This document shows positions 46,434-55,100 of a stretch of 64,000 nucleotides of DNA, one piece after another. Position numbers and translations under genes: made by a program. The notes under the pieces were generated by a model. The model searched no databases, was not told where the DNA came from, and saw nothing but the letters and a program-made list of their open reading frames with translations. Each line of letters starts with the position of its first letter. Within the stretch, counting starts at the first letter, position 1. The DNA comes from Chitinophaga pinensis (lineage in GTDB: Bacteria; Bacteroidota; Bacteroidia; Chitinophagales; Chitinophagaceae). The DNA is taken from assembly GCF_007896845.1 (NCBI RefSeq), contig NZ_VOHS01000013.1, positions 1 through 64,000 of the forward strand, read 5' to 3'.

Positions 46434-47093
46434 ATGTCATACCTGAAAGAAAAAGCCCAGGCCTTCTTTATGGCCCGGATGGGAAAAACTGCCAGCGTTA
46501 TTGCGACAGAATATATTGCCAACAACCTGCTCGCAATTACTTTGCAACTGCCGGATGCATTGAAATGGCGCAGTTGTCAGCACCTGAAATTTGAAGTAGA
46601 TAAGTCTAACTGCCGGGACTATACGGTTGCAACATGGGACGAAGCAAAACAACAGGCTACTTTGCTGATCGATACCGGACATGATGGTGCCGGTGGTAAC
46701 TGGGCCAGACAATTACAAGCGGGAGATACTACGTTATACGTCGGACCGGGGGGTGGCTTCCATCAACCCACATCATCAGCACACCTTGTGTGCATCGGAG
46801 ATGCAAGCGCTGTTGGGCACTTTACTTCACTCCATCTCAGAAAAGGCAATAACCAGCAATTCCATACACTGATCTGCCATCATCAACCCTTGCCGGAACA
46901 ATTGCTGCAGATGCCGGTGACGACGCTTCTGAACTATACCAGCGGTGTTATTGAATGGCTGACAAAACACGAATTGCCGCTGCAGGATACCACATTTTAT
47001 GTAGCAGGACAGGTACGGCTCGTTGTACAGACGCGTAAGTTGCTGAAACAACTGGGTGCACAGCAAATCAAACCTGCCGGCTTCTGGGAATAA
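46434..47093 (+). CDS. siderophore-interacting-protein-like FAD/NAD(P) oxidoreductase
   Basis: 219 residues. CQHLKFEVDKSNCRDYTVATWDEAKQQATLLIDTG is the FAD-binding barrel with the RDYT motif, then GGNWARQLQAGDTTLYVGPGG, and a C-terminal NAD(P)-type part TTFYVAGQVRLVVQTRKLL. This fits SIP/ViuB-like ferric reductases. It has its own promoter box. Iron link is inference. Confidence 0.82.
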   Translation: MSYLKEKAQAFFMARMGKTASVIATEYIANNLLAITLQLPDALKWRSCQHLKFEVDKSNCRDYTVATWDEAKQQATLLIDTGHDGAGGNWARQLQAGDTTLYVGPGGGFHQPTSSAHLVCIGDASAVGHFTSLHLRKGNNQQFHTLICHHQPLPEQLLQMPVTTLLNYTSGVIEWLTKHELPLQDTTFYVAGQVRLVVQTRKLLKQLGAQQIKPAGFWE

Positions 47094-47114
47094 TCTATCG
47101 CCATCCACATAAAA

Positions 47115-47145
47115 AAGAGAGCGTACCGGTATGATACGCTCTCTT
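47115..47145 (-). terminator. terminator of susCD
   Basis: AAGAGAGCGTA (47115-47125) pairs with TACGCTCTCTT (47135-47145). A six-base A run at its left gives the U tract on the minus strand. Confidence 0.85.
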
Positions 47146-47168
47146 GAATAATTGTCCGGTTATATCTA

Positions 47169-48689
47169 TCAATTGTAACCATCATTCTGCTTCAGATTTC
47201 CTCCTCCCAGATCGATCTGACGTTGTGGGATCGGAAATACCTTATTGCGTGCGTTAAAGGTCTTCCCATGGGCTGTAAACGCTGCTGCTGCCCTTCCCGG
47301 TACCAGCGCATCCTGACGTATCAGGTCAAAGAAACGATCATGCTCCATCGCCAGCTCCACTCTCCTTTCATGCCAGATGTATTCTCTGGTCACCGTCGTC
47401 ACCGGACCTAAACCTGCACGTGGATGTAAAGCCGAAATATCTGTAGCTGCCGCTGCGCCATTGTTTAATGCCAGTGCAGCTTCTGCATGGATCAACAATA
47501 TTTCACCATAACGGAGTATACGCAGATTTTTAGGAAGTCTGCCTCTGTTACCACAATTCGTTTCAGCAGTCTGGCTGTGATAAGATTTGTAATTATAACG
47601 GGCGTTTTCCACACTATCCCTGCCCGGAATCCGGAAACCATCCCACAGGAAGGTGCCATTTGGCTGAATGGTGATAATCGTTGCTGCTTCTCTCCGGTCT
47701 CCGTCTTCATATTCATCCAGCAAACTCTGAGAAGGCGTACCAAAGCCCCAACCCAGATCGGCCCATCCAAACTTACCACCAGCACGGGGCGCCTGACATT
47801 CTGCATAGTTGGCGATCGCCGCCTCACACGCTGCATTCTCACCTGTCTGTACTTCGAAAATGGATTCTATACTGTTAGCACCGGTTTCCCTCCAGATTTC
47901 AAAGTAGTTGTCCAGCAAACCATAAGTACCCAGTTTCTGCGTAACGATAGAATCACTCAGACTAAAAGCCCTTTGCCAGTTCTGACGATATAACATCACT
48001 TTGGCCAGCATCCCTGCAGCCGCTCCCTTCGTGGCTCTGCCTACGGCTGCATTCGCCTGTCCTTTGGCAGCTACATTCGTCAGGGCAAATTCCAGATCAC
48101 TGATAATGAAAGCATAGATCTCATCTGCGCTGGCCTTTGTCTGAAAGGTAGCACTATTTGACTCCTGTGGCGTGATCACCCTGTCAATCTTAGGTACACC
48201 ACCAAAGAAACGCACCAGATCAAAGTAGAAATAAGCACGCAGGAAACGTACTTCTCCCATTAACTGATTTTTCAGTGTTTCATCCAGAGTACTACCTTCC
48301 AGTGAAGACAAAGCCTGATTAGCACGGGCTACGCCCAGATAGAAGGTACTCCAGATGCTGTTCAGAGTATTTACTGACCCGTCCATTGTCAGGTTATCCA
48401 GTGCTCCGGAGTTGGGCATATCATCGCCGCTATTACTGCCTTTATCAGCATCATCAGAAGCAATATTCGTCATCCCTACATAAGAGAAACCGTGCATATT
48501 GCCTTCCCACATGGTGTTATAAACACCGATTACCAGTTTCAGTGCAGTAGCAGGGTCCAGTGCCGAAGCCTCCTGATCTATCTGCCCCTGCGGTTTTACA
48601 TCCAGATAATTATCGCAGGAAGTGATACCTGTAAACATCAGTACGATCAGGCAGCACCATATTTTTTTATAATTGAGTATAAGATTCAT
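47169..48689 (-). CDS. SusD/RagB-family outer membrane lipoprotein
   Basis: 506 residues. Lipobox TGITSC with C25, then the usual SusD start NYLDVKPQGQ. TPR-like region with LMGEVRFLRAYFYFDLVRFFGGVPKID and a C-terminal RxxELAMEHDRFFDLIRQ segment. It forms the surface lid on its SusC partner and binds the nutrient. It lies 12 bp after susC in one operon. Ligand unknown. Confidence 0.95.
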   Translation of the reverse strand: MNLILNYKKIWCCLIVLMFTGITSCDNYLDVKPQGQIDQEASALDPATALKLVIGVYNTMWEGNMHGFSYVGMTNIASDDADKGSNSGDDMPNSGALDNLTMDGSVNTLNSIWSTFYLGVARANQALSSLEGSTLDETLKNQLMGEVRFLRAYFYFDLVRFFGGVPKIDRVITPQESNSATFQTKASADEIYAFIISDLEFALTNVAAKGQANAAVGRATKGAAAGMLAKVMLYRQNWQRAFSLSDSIVTQKLGTYGLLDNYFEIWRETGANSIESIFEVQTGENAACEAAIANYAECQAPRAGGKFGWADLGWGFGTPSQSLLDEYEDGDRREAATIITIQPNGTFLWDGFRIPGRDSVENARYNYKSYHSQTAETNCGNRGRLPKNLRILRYGEILLIHAEAALALNNGAAAATDISALHPRAGLGPVTTVTREYIWHERRVELAMEHDRFFDLIRQDALVPGRAAAAFTAHGKTFNARNKVFPIPQRQIDLGGGNLKQNDGYN

Positions 48690-48701
48690 GGCTGTTCCGT
48701 T

Positions 48702-51700
48702 TTAAAATGAGACATTGACACCCAGTGCAAATGTGCGGGTAGTTGGATATGCATTCAGTTCTATACCGGCATCCAGTATGCCGCTCTTGTTGTTGGTCGC
48801 ATTGGCGTCATCAATCGTACCACCGGGTAATTCAGGACTGAATCCACTGAATTTCTTCAGCGTAAACAGGTTCTGCGAAGTAGCGTAAATACGGAAGCTG
48901 TTGATGCCGATCAGCTTCATCGTTTTGGAAGAGAAGGTATATCCGAGCATCAGGTTATTAAGACGCACATAAGTACCTGATTCCACGAAATAAGTAGAGG
49001 CAGGCGTTCCCGCTGTAATCAGACGTGGATCCGTTGTAGAACCATTGGTACTTGTCCAGCGTTTACTTGCGTAATCAGCTTCTATATTATCCGCAGGATC
49101 AAAACGGAATGCCTTCTTACCATTGTAGATCTTATTGCCGGCATTACCGTAGAAATTGGCGCTAAGGTCAAGTCCCTTGTAATTCAGACCCAGATTAAAG
49201 CCGAAGAAACATTTAGGCTGGAAAGAACCTGCATAGATCTTGTCATTATCATCAATATCTCCATCACCATCTACATCACGGTACTTAAGATCACCGGGAG
49301 CAGCACCGGGTTGAATGGCATTGCCGGAAGGGCCTTTATAATTGTCAATTTCTGCCTGATTCTGGAAGATGCCGATCGCATCTCTTACATAAAAACTACC
49401 TACAGGATGTCCGTTGTCGGTACGGGTCACAAAACTCTGCTGACCAACGTTACCACCCTGTAATGCTTGTCCGCCGTTAAGTCCGGTCAGTTCATTTTTA
49501 TTAAAAGTGATATTACCACCAATATTATAACTCAGGTCATCGGTGATATCATCTTTCCAGTTCAGGGAAATTTCCCAGCCCTGATTTTTGAAAGAGGCCG
49601 CATTCGTGATATATGAATTATCCTGATCACCGAGAATGGCGGGTGTATTCACGACTACCAATGCATCTGTTGTCTTTTTGCTATAATAGTCGATTTCTCC
49701 CGTCAGTCTGTTTTTCAGCAGGGCAAATTCAAAACCGATATCGTATTGGGTAGTAGCTTCCCATTTCAGGAAAGGATCTTTCACTTCTTTCAGTGCGCCA
49801 CCGAGACTGACATTGCCGTCAAAGACGTAAGGAGCATCTACGCTGGTCACAGCAATATAGGCGTTGGTAGGAATGTTGTCATTACCAAGTTTACCCCAGC
49901 TACCACGCAGTTTCAGGAAATCAAAGACACCTTTGTCTTTTAGGAAACTTTCTTCTGATAATACCCAGCCCAGACCTACTGTGGGGAAGTAACCCCAGCG
50001 GTCGCTGAATTTGGAACTACCGTCCGCGCGAATGGATGCACTCAACAGATAGCGGCCGTCGTATCCATAATTCACGCGACCTACAAACGACTGACGGGCG
50101 TATTTATCGCCAACGTTGGCAATAGTGGATTGGACATTGGGATCTCCCAGATCCAGATACCAAAGATCTTCTGATTCCGGTACATTGATACGTACCCCTT
50201 TCAGGGAAGTACTATAGAATCCTTCTGTAACCGAACCAGCCAGTAATGTCAGGGAGTGTTTATCAAATGTTTTATCGAATGTGATGGTATTATCCCATAT
50301 CCAGCCTTGTGAGCGGTATTCTTCGCGGGTGAGACGGCTATTTTGATTTTGTTGGTTACCACCGGCTACCAGAAAGGTGGCGTCATCATTCAGGTATCGG
50401 TAAGCGTAGATCCGGTCATTGCCGAATTTGAGATCCGCATTAAAGCCGGAACGCAGTTTCAGGGAAGACACCGGGGAATATTCCAGTGCTACATTTCCCT
50501 GCAGACGGCTTTCGCCACGACCATCGTTCCTTTTATCGATAGCCAATAGCGGGTTACCTACGTTGGCCCATCCGGAGGTATTACCATAACGGCCGTTTTC
50601 AAAACCCTTTACGACTGGCGCGGCTCTGTAGATATTACGGTAGGTATCACCGAGTTCTACATCACGGGAAATAGCACGCGAATAAGAGATCATAGAAGTG
50701 AACTTCAGCTGATCCGTGATATTGACATCATTATTTGCCCTGAAGGTAAAACGCTTAAAATTGTTGGTCTGGATGATACCATCTTCCTGAATATAACCCG
50801 CACTCAGATAGTAGGTGCCCTTTTCTGAACCACCAGATACGGAGATATTATGGTTCATCTGAAAAGCTTTCCGGAGCACTTCATTATACCAGTTGGTGGT
50901 ACCGTTGTATACATAGGGGTTATTGACGGGGTCTTTACCCGGAGCAGCATCGGTCAGATAAGAGATGTACTGGTCACGGCTGGCCATTTCTACGAGGCTG
51001 GCCGCTTCCCTGAAGCCGACATTGGCGTCATATCTTACCTGTGGCGTACCTGCCTTTCCCTTGCGGGTGGTGATGATAATGACACCATTTGCAGCACGTA
51101 CCCCATAGATAGCGGCGGAGGCGTCTTTGAGTACGTCCATGGTGAGGATGTCAGCAGTAGCGATGTTGCGGATATCATCCGTCAGCACTCCATCCACTAC
51201 ATAGAGGGGGTTGGCCCCTGCCAGTACGGAGCCGGTACCACGTACCCTGATCTGTGGCTGGGAGTTGGGTTGACCAGATGAGATCACCTGTACCCCTGCG
51301 ATACGGCCCTGAGCAGCCTGTGTGGGTGTCTGTACGGGTTGTGTGAGCAGATCTTCCCCTTTTACAGAAGCGATGGAGCCGGTCAGATCTCTCTTTCGTT
51401 GCGTACCGTAACCAACTACGACGACCTGTTCCAGCTGACTTTCGGAGGTTTGAAGTATGATGTTTAGTGGGGCAGCACCAGCCTTAACTTCCTGACTGAT
51501 ATAGCCGAGATAGGAAAATACGAGGGTATCTTTTCCCTGCGGAAGGTTGATCGTAAATGTGCCATCTGCGCCGGAAGTTGTGCCGGCCGAGGTCCCTTTT
51601 ACACGTACTGTCACGCCAATCAGGCCTACTCCGTTTTTGTCTTTCACAGTTCCTCTCACAGGACCTTCCTGTTCTGGCATGTTGCCGGGGACAGTGTTTC

Positions 51701-51797
51701 CCCCTGTTGCAGCCGATTGCTGTGCTGAGGCGGTCAATACCGCTGACAGGAACAGCAACAGCAATACGCCTGCTGTTTTTGTACCATTAATTCTCAT
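48702..51797 (-). CDS. SusC/RagA-family TonB-linked outer membrane protein
   Basis: 1031 residues. Signal peptide, a carboxypeptidase-regulatory-like domain (about 45-115, VRGTVKDKNGVGLIGVTVRVKG), TonB box region EQVVVVGYGTQ, plug domain with RVRGTGSVLAGANPLYVVDG and the C-terminal barrel ending in F. No STN domain is seen, so it is not an anti-sigma-linked transducer. Imports a nutrient with SusD. No glycoside hydrolase lies next to it. Confidence 0.95.
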   Translation of the reverse strand: MRINGTKTAGVLLLLFLSAVLTASAQQSAATGGNTVPGNMPEQEGPVRGTVKDKNGVGLIGVTVRVKGTSAGTTSGADGTFTINLPQGKDTLVFSYLGYISQEVKAGAAPLNIILQTSESQLEQVVVVGYGTQRKRDLTGSIASVKGEDLLTQPVQTPTQAAQGRIAGVQVISSGQPNSQPQIRVRGTGSVLAGANPLYVVDGVLTDDIRNIATADILTMDVLKDASAAIYGVRAANGVIIITTRKGKAGTPQVRYDANVGFREAASLVEMASRDQYISYLTDAAPGKDPVNNPYVYNGTTNWYNEVLRKAFQMNHNISVSGGSEKGTYYLSAGYIQEDGIIQTNNFKRFTFRANNDVNITDQLKFTSMISYSRAISRDVELGDTYRNIYRAAPVVKGFENGRYGNTSGWANVGNPLLAIDKRNDGRGESRLQGNVALEYSPVSSLKLRSGFNADLKFGNDRIYAYRYLNDDATFLVAGGNQQNQNSRLTREEYRSQGWIWDNTITFDKTFDKHSLTLLAGSVTEGFYSTSLKGVRINVPESEDLWYLDLGDPNVQSTIANVGDKYARQSFVGRVNYGYDGRYLLSASIRADGSSKFSDRWGYFPTVGLGWVLSEESFLKDKGVFDFLKLRGSWGKLGNDNIPTNAYIAVTSVDAPYVFDGNVSLGGALKEVKDPFLKWEATTQYDIGFEFALLKNRLTGEIDYYSKKTTDALVVVNTPAILGDQDNSYITNAASFKNQGWEISLNWKDDITDDLSYNIGGNITFNKNELTGLNGGQALQGGNVGQQSFVTRTDNGHPVGSFYVRDAIGIFQNQAEIDNYKGPSGNAIQPGAAPGDLKYRDVDGDGDIDDNDKIYAGSFQPKCFFGFNLGLNYKGLDLSANFYGNAGNKIYNGKKAFRFDPADNIEADYASKRWTSTNGSTTDPRLITAGTPASTYFVESGTYVRLNNLMLGYTFSSKTMKLIGINSFRIYATSQNLFTLKKFSGFSPELPGGTIDDANATNNKSGILDAGIELNAYPTTRTFALGVNVSF

Positions 51798-51871
51798 AAC
51801 GATGATTTTTGCTTGGGTGTGATTAATTCAATGCTGACTGTTCAAGAGTTTAGTTTGTTGTTTTAATACGA

Positions 51872-51897
51872 CAAAGATGGTATGGGTAAACGGACAA
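51872..51897 (-). promoter_or_regulatory. probable promoter of susC
   Basis: On the minus strand, TTG (51897-51895) is followed 15 bases later by CATCTTTG (51879-51872), one base off TAnnTTTG. It would give a leader of about 70 bases. Confidence 0.4.
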
Positions 51898-52062
51898 GGG
51901 ACCGCTGTACAGCATGCTGGGGTACTGCGGGTTAATACAGCAACTAAAATGAAAAGTGGTGATAAAGCAGCTCAATCAGACGATAGGTCTGATGTAAAAT
52001 AGCATGTTCCAGTTATATAACAAAATGGGGAAATAAAAGTTAAGAGAGAGAAAAAAACGGCC

Positions 52063-52659
52063 TCAACTGCCAACAAGCCGCTCCTGCATAGCTTTTACGA
52101 TAGCGCCGGAACGGGAATTTACATCCAGCTTGCGATAAATATTCATGATATGGGAGCGTACGGTGCCTACGCTGATATGGCAATGCTCGGCGATTTTTTT
52201 ATAGGTATCTCCATTTACAAGACAATCGAGTACTTCCAGTTCACGTGGGGACAATCCATAACGGTGATCCTGATTACCGGCATTTTTACGGTTAAAAAAT
52301 GCGAGTACCTTTTGCACGGCGAGCAGGTTGGTTTGCATGGCAGCTTCATATACCTGAGAAAATACATTGGTCAGGGAAGCCGGAGGTTCAGAAGGAGACT
52401 GACGTGGATGGACGTTGGCTACAGAGAATTCTTTCCCGTGTACAGTATATAAAACGATATTCATTTCCGGGTAGGCTGCTTTCAATATGCTGGCTGCTTC
52501 GGTTGGTGTCAATCCTGGCATATCCATATCCATGAATATGATGTTGCTGATGTCTTTTGCCAGCTGCTGAATTAGTTGGTTGGCTTCGCCTTGCCCGTTT
52601 ATCTCTAAAGCATCCTCTTCATCAGTCTGCCCAACGTTATTAGGCCTCACATTTTTCAT
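52063..52659 (-). CDS. LuxR-type response regulator with shortened receiver
   Basis: 198 residues. The C-terminal HTH (LSPRELEVLDCLVNGDTYKKIAEHCHISVGTVRSHIMNIYRKL) is a full LuxR/NarL motif. The receiver part has the phosphoacceptor-like IIFMDMDMPGLTPTEAASIL, but the first strand with the acidic pair is missing; the upstream frame does not supply it. It lies upstream of susC on the same strand (265-bp gap), so control of susCD is plausible. ATG 52659 is chosen over 52788. Confidence 0.85.
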   Translation of the reverse strand: MKNVRPNNVGQTDEEDALEINGQGEANQLIQQLAKDISNIIFMDMDMPGLTPTEAASILKAAYPEMNIVLYTVHGKEFSVANVHPRQSPSEPPASLTNVFSQVYEAAMQTNLLAVQKVLAFFNRKNAGNQDHRYGLSPRELEVLDCLVNGDTYKKIAEHCHISVGTVRSHIMNIYRKLDVNSRSGAIVKAMQERLVGS

Positions 52660-53606
52660 AATGTATTTTTTGGGTTTGAATATGTTGCGAAACCTTCTCC
52701 GGTAACTGTAAGTCCTGGTAACTCTTCTGATAGTATGGCCAAAAATGGAAAAAATGGCTAGATCTGATGGTTTCACATACCGAAACAAATTTGATACAAA
52801 TACAGCCAGTAGTCAATCGGATAAGTATATGATTTTTCAATAAATACTAATAAACAAATTATACAATATTAGAAATATCCAAAAATGAAGGCAGGATATT
52901 CTGTACAGGCAGAGCTTGACATAGGTGTAACGCGGAAATATTATACTACCAATTTACAGGTAAATCCTGAGAAACTGAGCAGGAATAATGTAACAGACTG
53001 AAATAATATGTAAGTCTGTTAAAATCTGAACAGATACTGAACCCGACCTTAACAATCGGTTAACCATGGATTCGGATTATAATATCTAGTTTTGAGATCA
53101 ATAGCCCCATTTAGTGCTGATTATCAAAAGATTTTATTTTGTTGCGGTATAGATTATTCTTGCCATTCTGAAATCCGCAACGGTTGACATGTGAATGTTC
53201 AGGGCCCTTACCCATGAGTTGGTAAGGGCCTTTATTTTTCTCATTTTTTCCTATAGCAACGTAAGGTATTTTCGGTGTATACATAGTATCGTCAGTAATG
53301 AATATTCCGCCGGGATCATTCATGATTCAGGCGAATACATTGCAGGGAAGAATTTGTAAACACGTCTTCAACAGCTATTCCCATTGTGAGCTATTAATGC
53401 CCTTATTACCTTGTATATGCTTCGTTGCTGAACATAGCACATACGGCGTAATAACGTTATACCTTCGTTATAATACGAAGCACAAAAACATAATAGTCTG
53501 GTGATTAATCAGCTAGGTTCATATCGGCCGAACAAGCCACGTAAACAACTTGAAATCAATTCATTACATCATATTTCCCATAGCATCACTACCGCATTTT
53601 TATACT
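52660..53606. other. gene-poor region with a candidate structured RNA
   Basis: No convincing long gene. A 38-codon frame lies at 52885-53001 (+). The stretch 53087-53239 looks like a promoter, helix and terminator unit. TTAAC-N5-GTTAA lies at 53049-53063. Confidence 0.6.
53087..53239 (+). ncRNA. candidate small structured RNA
   Basis: A -7 box TAGTTTTG (53087-53094) precedes a region of about 135 nt without a good gene. It holds a long-range helix GTTGCGG (53141-53147) with CCGCAAC (53175-53181), and ends in a strong terminator, GGCCCTTACC (53203-53212) with GGTAAGGGCC (53221-53230) plus TTTATTTTT. No -33 TTG is clear. The family is not recognised. Confidence 0.45.
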
Positions 53607-53942
53607 TCAGGCGACGCAGCCCGGTTGCAGCCAATGCGCACTGATTCTGCCCGTTTGTCTATCTCGTTGTGGAATCAATCCTGTGTTCATGTGAATATAC
53701 TGATCACAGATACCGGAGATATAGTGAAGATTGATCATAAATTTTCTCCTTACTGCCACAAAAGAATCCTCTGGCAGGCAGGACCAGATTCGTTCTGGTG
53801 TTTCTTCGGAAATAATATGTGAATGTGTGAGGTGGAGTACACAACCATCTGCGCGGACTTCTACGAACTGCAATTCACGAACCGGGATACGAATACGCTG
53901 ACCTTTGGAATAAATATGGAATGCGGACTGGTGCTTCTTCAT
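53607..53942 (-). CDS. stand-alone LytTR DNA-binding protein
   Basis: 111 residues, nearly all LytTR domain: IPVRELQFVEVRADGCVLHLTHSH, RIWSCLPEDSFVAVRRKFMINLHYI and a short tail. There is no receiver or membrane part. Such domains bind direct repeats with GTT cores, and GTTAAT repeats lie 180 bp upstream of its start. Tail GRISAHWLQPGCVA is unusual. Partner kinase not seen. Confidence 0.75.
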   Translation of the reverse strand: MKKHQSAFHIYSKGQRIRIPVRELQFVEVRADGCVLHLTHSHIISEETPERIWSCLPEDSFVAVRRKFMINLHYISGICDQYIHMNTGLIPQRDRQTGRISAHWLQPGCVA

Positions 53943-54243
53943 TTGCTATTACAGGGATTAAGTGTTTTTAATAGAATACAGTTTTAAAACCAGCAGGTAA
54001 CTGAATAGAAACCTGCGTACAGAAGCTTATGAAATCTAAACCGTCTTATGAGAAAAGTAGTATGAAAAAAATCTTTTTAGATACAGGCAGGAAAGATAAA
54101 GAGGATTCTTACAGCGGGAGTTAATCCATTGTTAATGCAATAGTTAATACGGAGTTAACTGCGGAGTATCAGACTCCGCAGCAATTCCGTCCAGGCAAGG
54201 GAAATCCCCTGCAAAATAAAATTTAGCGCAGGTGGAAAATGAT
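53943..54243. other. intergenic region with four GTTAA repeats and a hairpin
   Basis: GTTAAT occurs at 54119, 54131 and 54143 and GTTAAC at 54154, about one helical turn apart. A 9-bp hairpin CTGCGGAGT/ACTCCGCAG (54159-54181) follows. A 31-codon frame at 54029-54124 is not convincing. Confidence 0.65.
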
Positions 54244-54534
54244 CTACGGCAGCAGGAAGGAAATATCCATAAACATTCCATGGATTGCCACCATGGCAAG
54301 TGTCAGGTTTTTGACAAACCGGATATTAAAGCCTCCTTTTTCCGAATAATAATAACTTTCCTTGTAGCGATCATAAGCTATCGGAGCACCGAGCTCCTTC
54401 ATCATTTTAAGAAATTCAAATAGCGTTCTCTCGGAAATACGCAGTCTTTTTGCTAGATGAGCGGGTTTTCCGGTGCCTTTGATCCTTATCAGATAATCAA
54501 TGGTCTGCAGTCTTTCAAAATAACGTTTAGGCAT
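54244..54534 (-). CDS. HTH-domain protein, 96 residues
   Basis: An N-terminal winged helix (FERLQTIDYLIRIKGTGKPAHLAKRLRISERTLFEFLKMMKELGAPI) of the DeoR/HTH_11 kind, then YDRYKESYYYSEKGGFNIRF and a hydrophobic end. It lacks any WYL or sensor domain, so it is either a complete small regulator or the front of a decayed one. A 29-codon frame ends 16 bases upstream on the same strand. Confidence 0.7.
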   Translation of the reverse strand: MPKRYFERLQTIDYLIRIKGTGKPAHLAKRLRISERTLFEFLKMMKELGAPIAYDRYKESYYYSEKGGFNIRFVKNLTLAMVAIHGMFMDISFLLP

Positions 54535-54550
54535 GCTGGCATAGTGGGGT

Positions 54551-54640
54551 TTACAATGAAAAGAAATAATAATAACAAGTAGTTCGTTGATCCTTATTCA
54601 CCGCGTCGGCTTTCTCCGGGCTAATGTTGTGAGTAGCCAT
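54551..54640 (-). CDS. possible small peptide, 29 residues
   Basis: Starts ATG at 54640, has acidic/basic front (MATHNISPEKADAVNKDQR) and a hydrophobic aromatic end (TTCYYYFFSL). It lies just ahead of the HTH gene on the same strand. Could be a leader or signal peptide, or chance. Confidence 0.25.
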   Translation of the reverse strand: MATHNISPEKADAVNKDQRTTCYYYFFSL

Positions 54641-54921
54641 AGTGTATGTGTCTTTTTGTATCAATTACCGGATCCTAAGATGTTAACGTAATACTCTTAA
54701 AGGCATATTTATTCGGCATCGTTCGACCTGGATCAGACAAACAGGGCCTGCCTTTCATGGCAGTCATAAGTGCAATTTTCATATACAATATATATTTTGA
54801 GGGTATGTGATCATAACTCATCTCCCACAAAGGATAGCCATCCTGCAAGCTAAAAAAAACTACTGCTATTTTGTTGCAGGCCATCTGGTTTTTGCTGCTG
54901 TTATTTCTACAGCAAGAATAA

Positions 54922-54947
54922 ACTCCCCCGGTTGAAACCTGGGGAGT
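54922..54947 (-). terminator. hairpin terminator after small ORF
   Basis: ACTCCCC and GGTT pair with AACC and GGGGAGT (one mismatch), followed on the minus strand by TTTATTCTT. It starts six bases after the stop of the 37-codon frame. Confidence 0.5.
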
Positions 54948-54952
54948 ATTCA

Positions 54953-55066
54953 TCAAAAACCAACCATTAAAAGTCTTGTCCACCACGGTTTCCGACCGCA
55001 CAGTTCCACAACCGGGGCAATGTCTTTCGGTATAATATATTTATCCAAAATAGCTGTAACCTTCAT
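54953..55066 (-). CDS. possible small protein, 37 residues
   Basis: Frame MKVTAILDKYIIPKDIAPVV... with a C-terminal tryptophan pair and a hydrophobic end. It is neatly bracketed by a hairpin with T5 upstream (55083-55100) and a terminator downstream (54922-54947). Not recognised; a structured RNA in the same interval is the alternative. Confidence 0.35.
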   Translation of the reverse strand: MKVTAILDKYIIPKDIAPVVELCGRKPWWTRLLMVGF

Positions 55067-55077
55067 CCGTATGTGAA

Positions 55078-55100
55078 AAACTCTCAGGTAGAGACCTGAG
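55078..55100 (-). terminator. hairpin with T tract on the minus strand
   Basis: CTCAGGT pairs with ACCTGAG around AGAG, followed on the minus strand by AGTTTTT. It may end the mprF-virJ transcript, though 237 bp past the stop. Confidence 0.5.

Noticed and set aside
52885..53001. A 38-codon plus-strand frame in the gene-poor region
   Set aside because: Starts after an A-rich stretch but has no promoter box, no partner and ordinary random composition; kept only as a remark.
53111..53323. A 70-residue minus-strand frame
   Set aside because: It runs antisense across the candidate RNA and its terminator, and the hairpin itself supplies part of the sequence.
53450..53478. Imperfect inverted repeat GTAATAACG/CGTTATAATAC
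   Set aside because: Several mismatches and A+T-rich; may be chance.
54029..54124. A 31-codon plus-strand frame beginning MKSKPSYEKSSM
   Set aside because: Too short, overlaps the first GTTAA repeat and shows no supporting signal.
54675..55001. A 108-residue frame on the minus strand
   Set aside because: It has no conventional start, crosses the 54922-54947 hairpin and has erratic composition; the hairpins and the smaller frame explain the region better.
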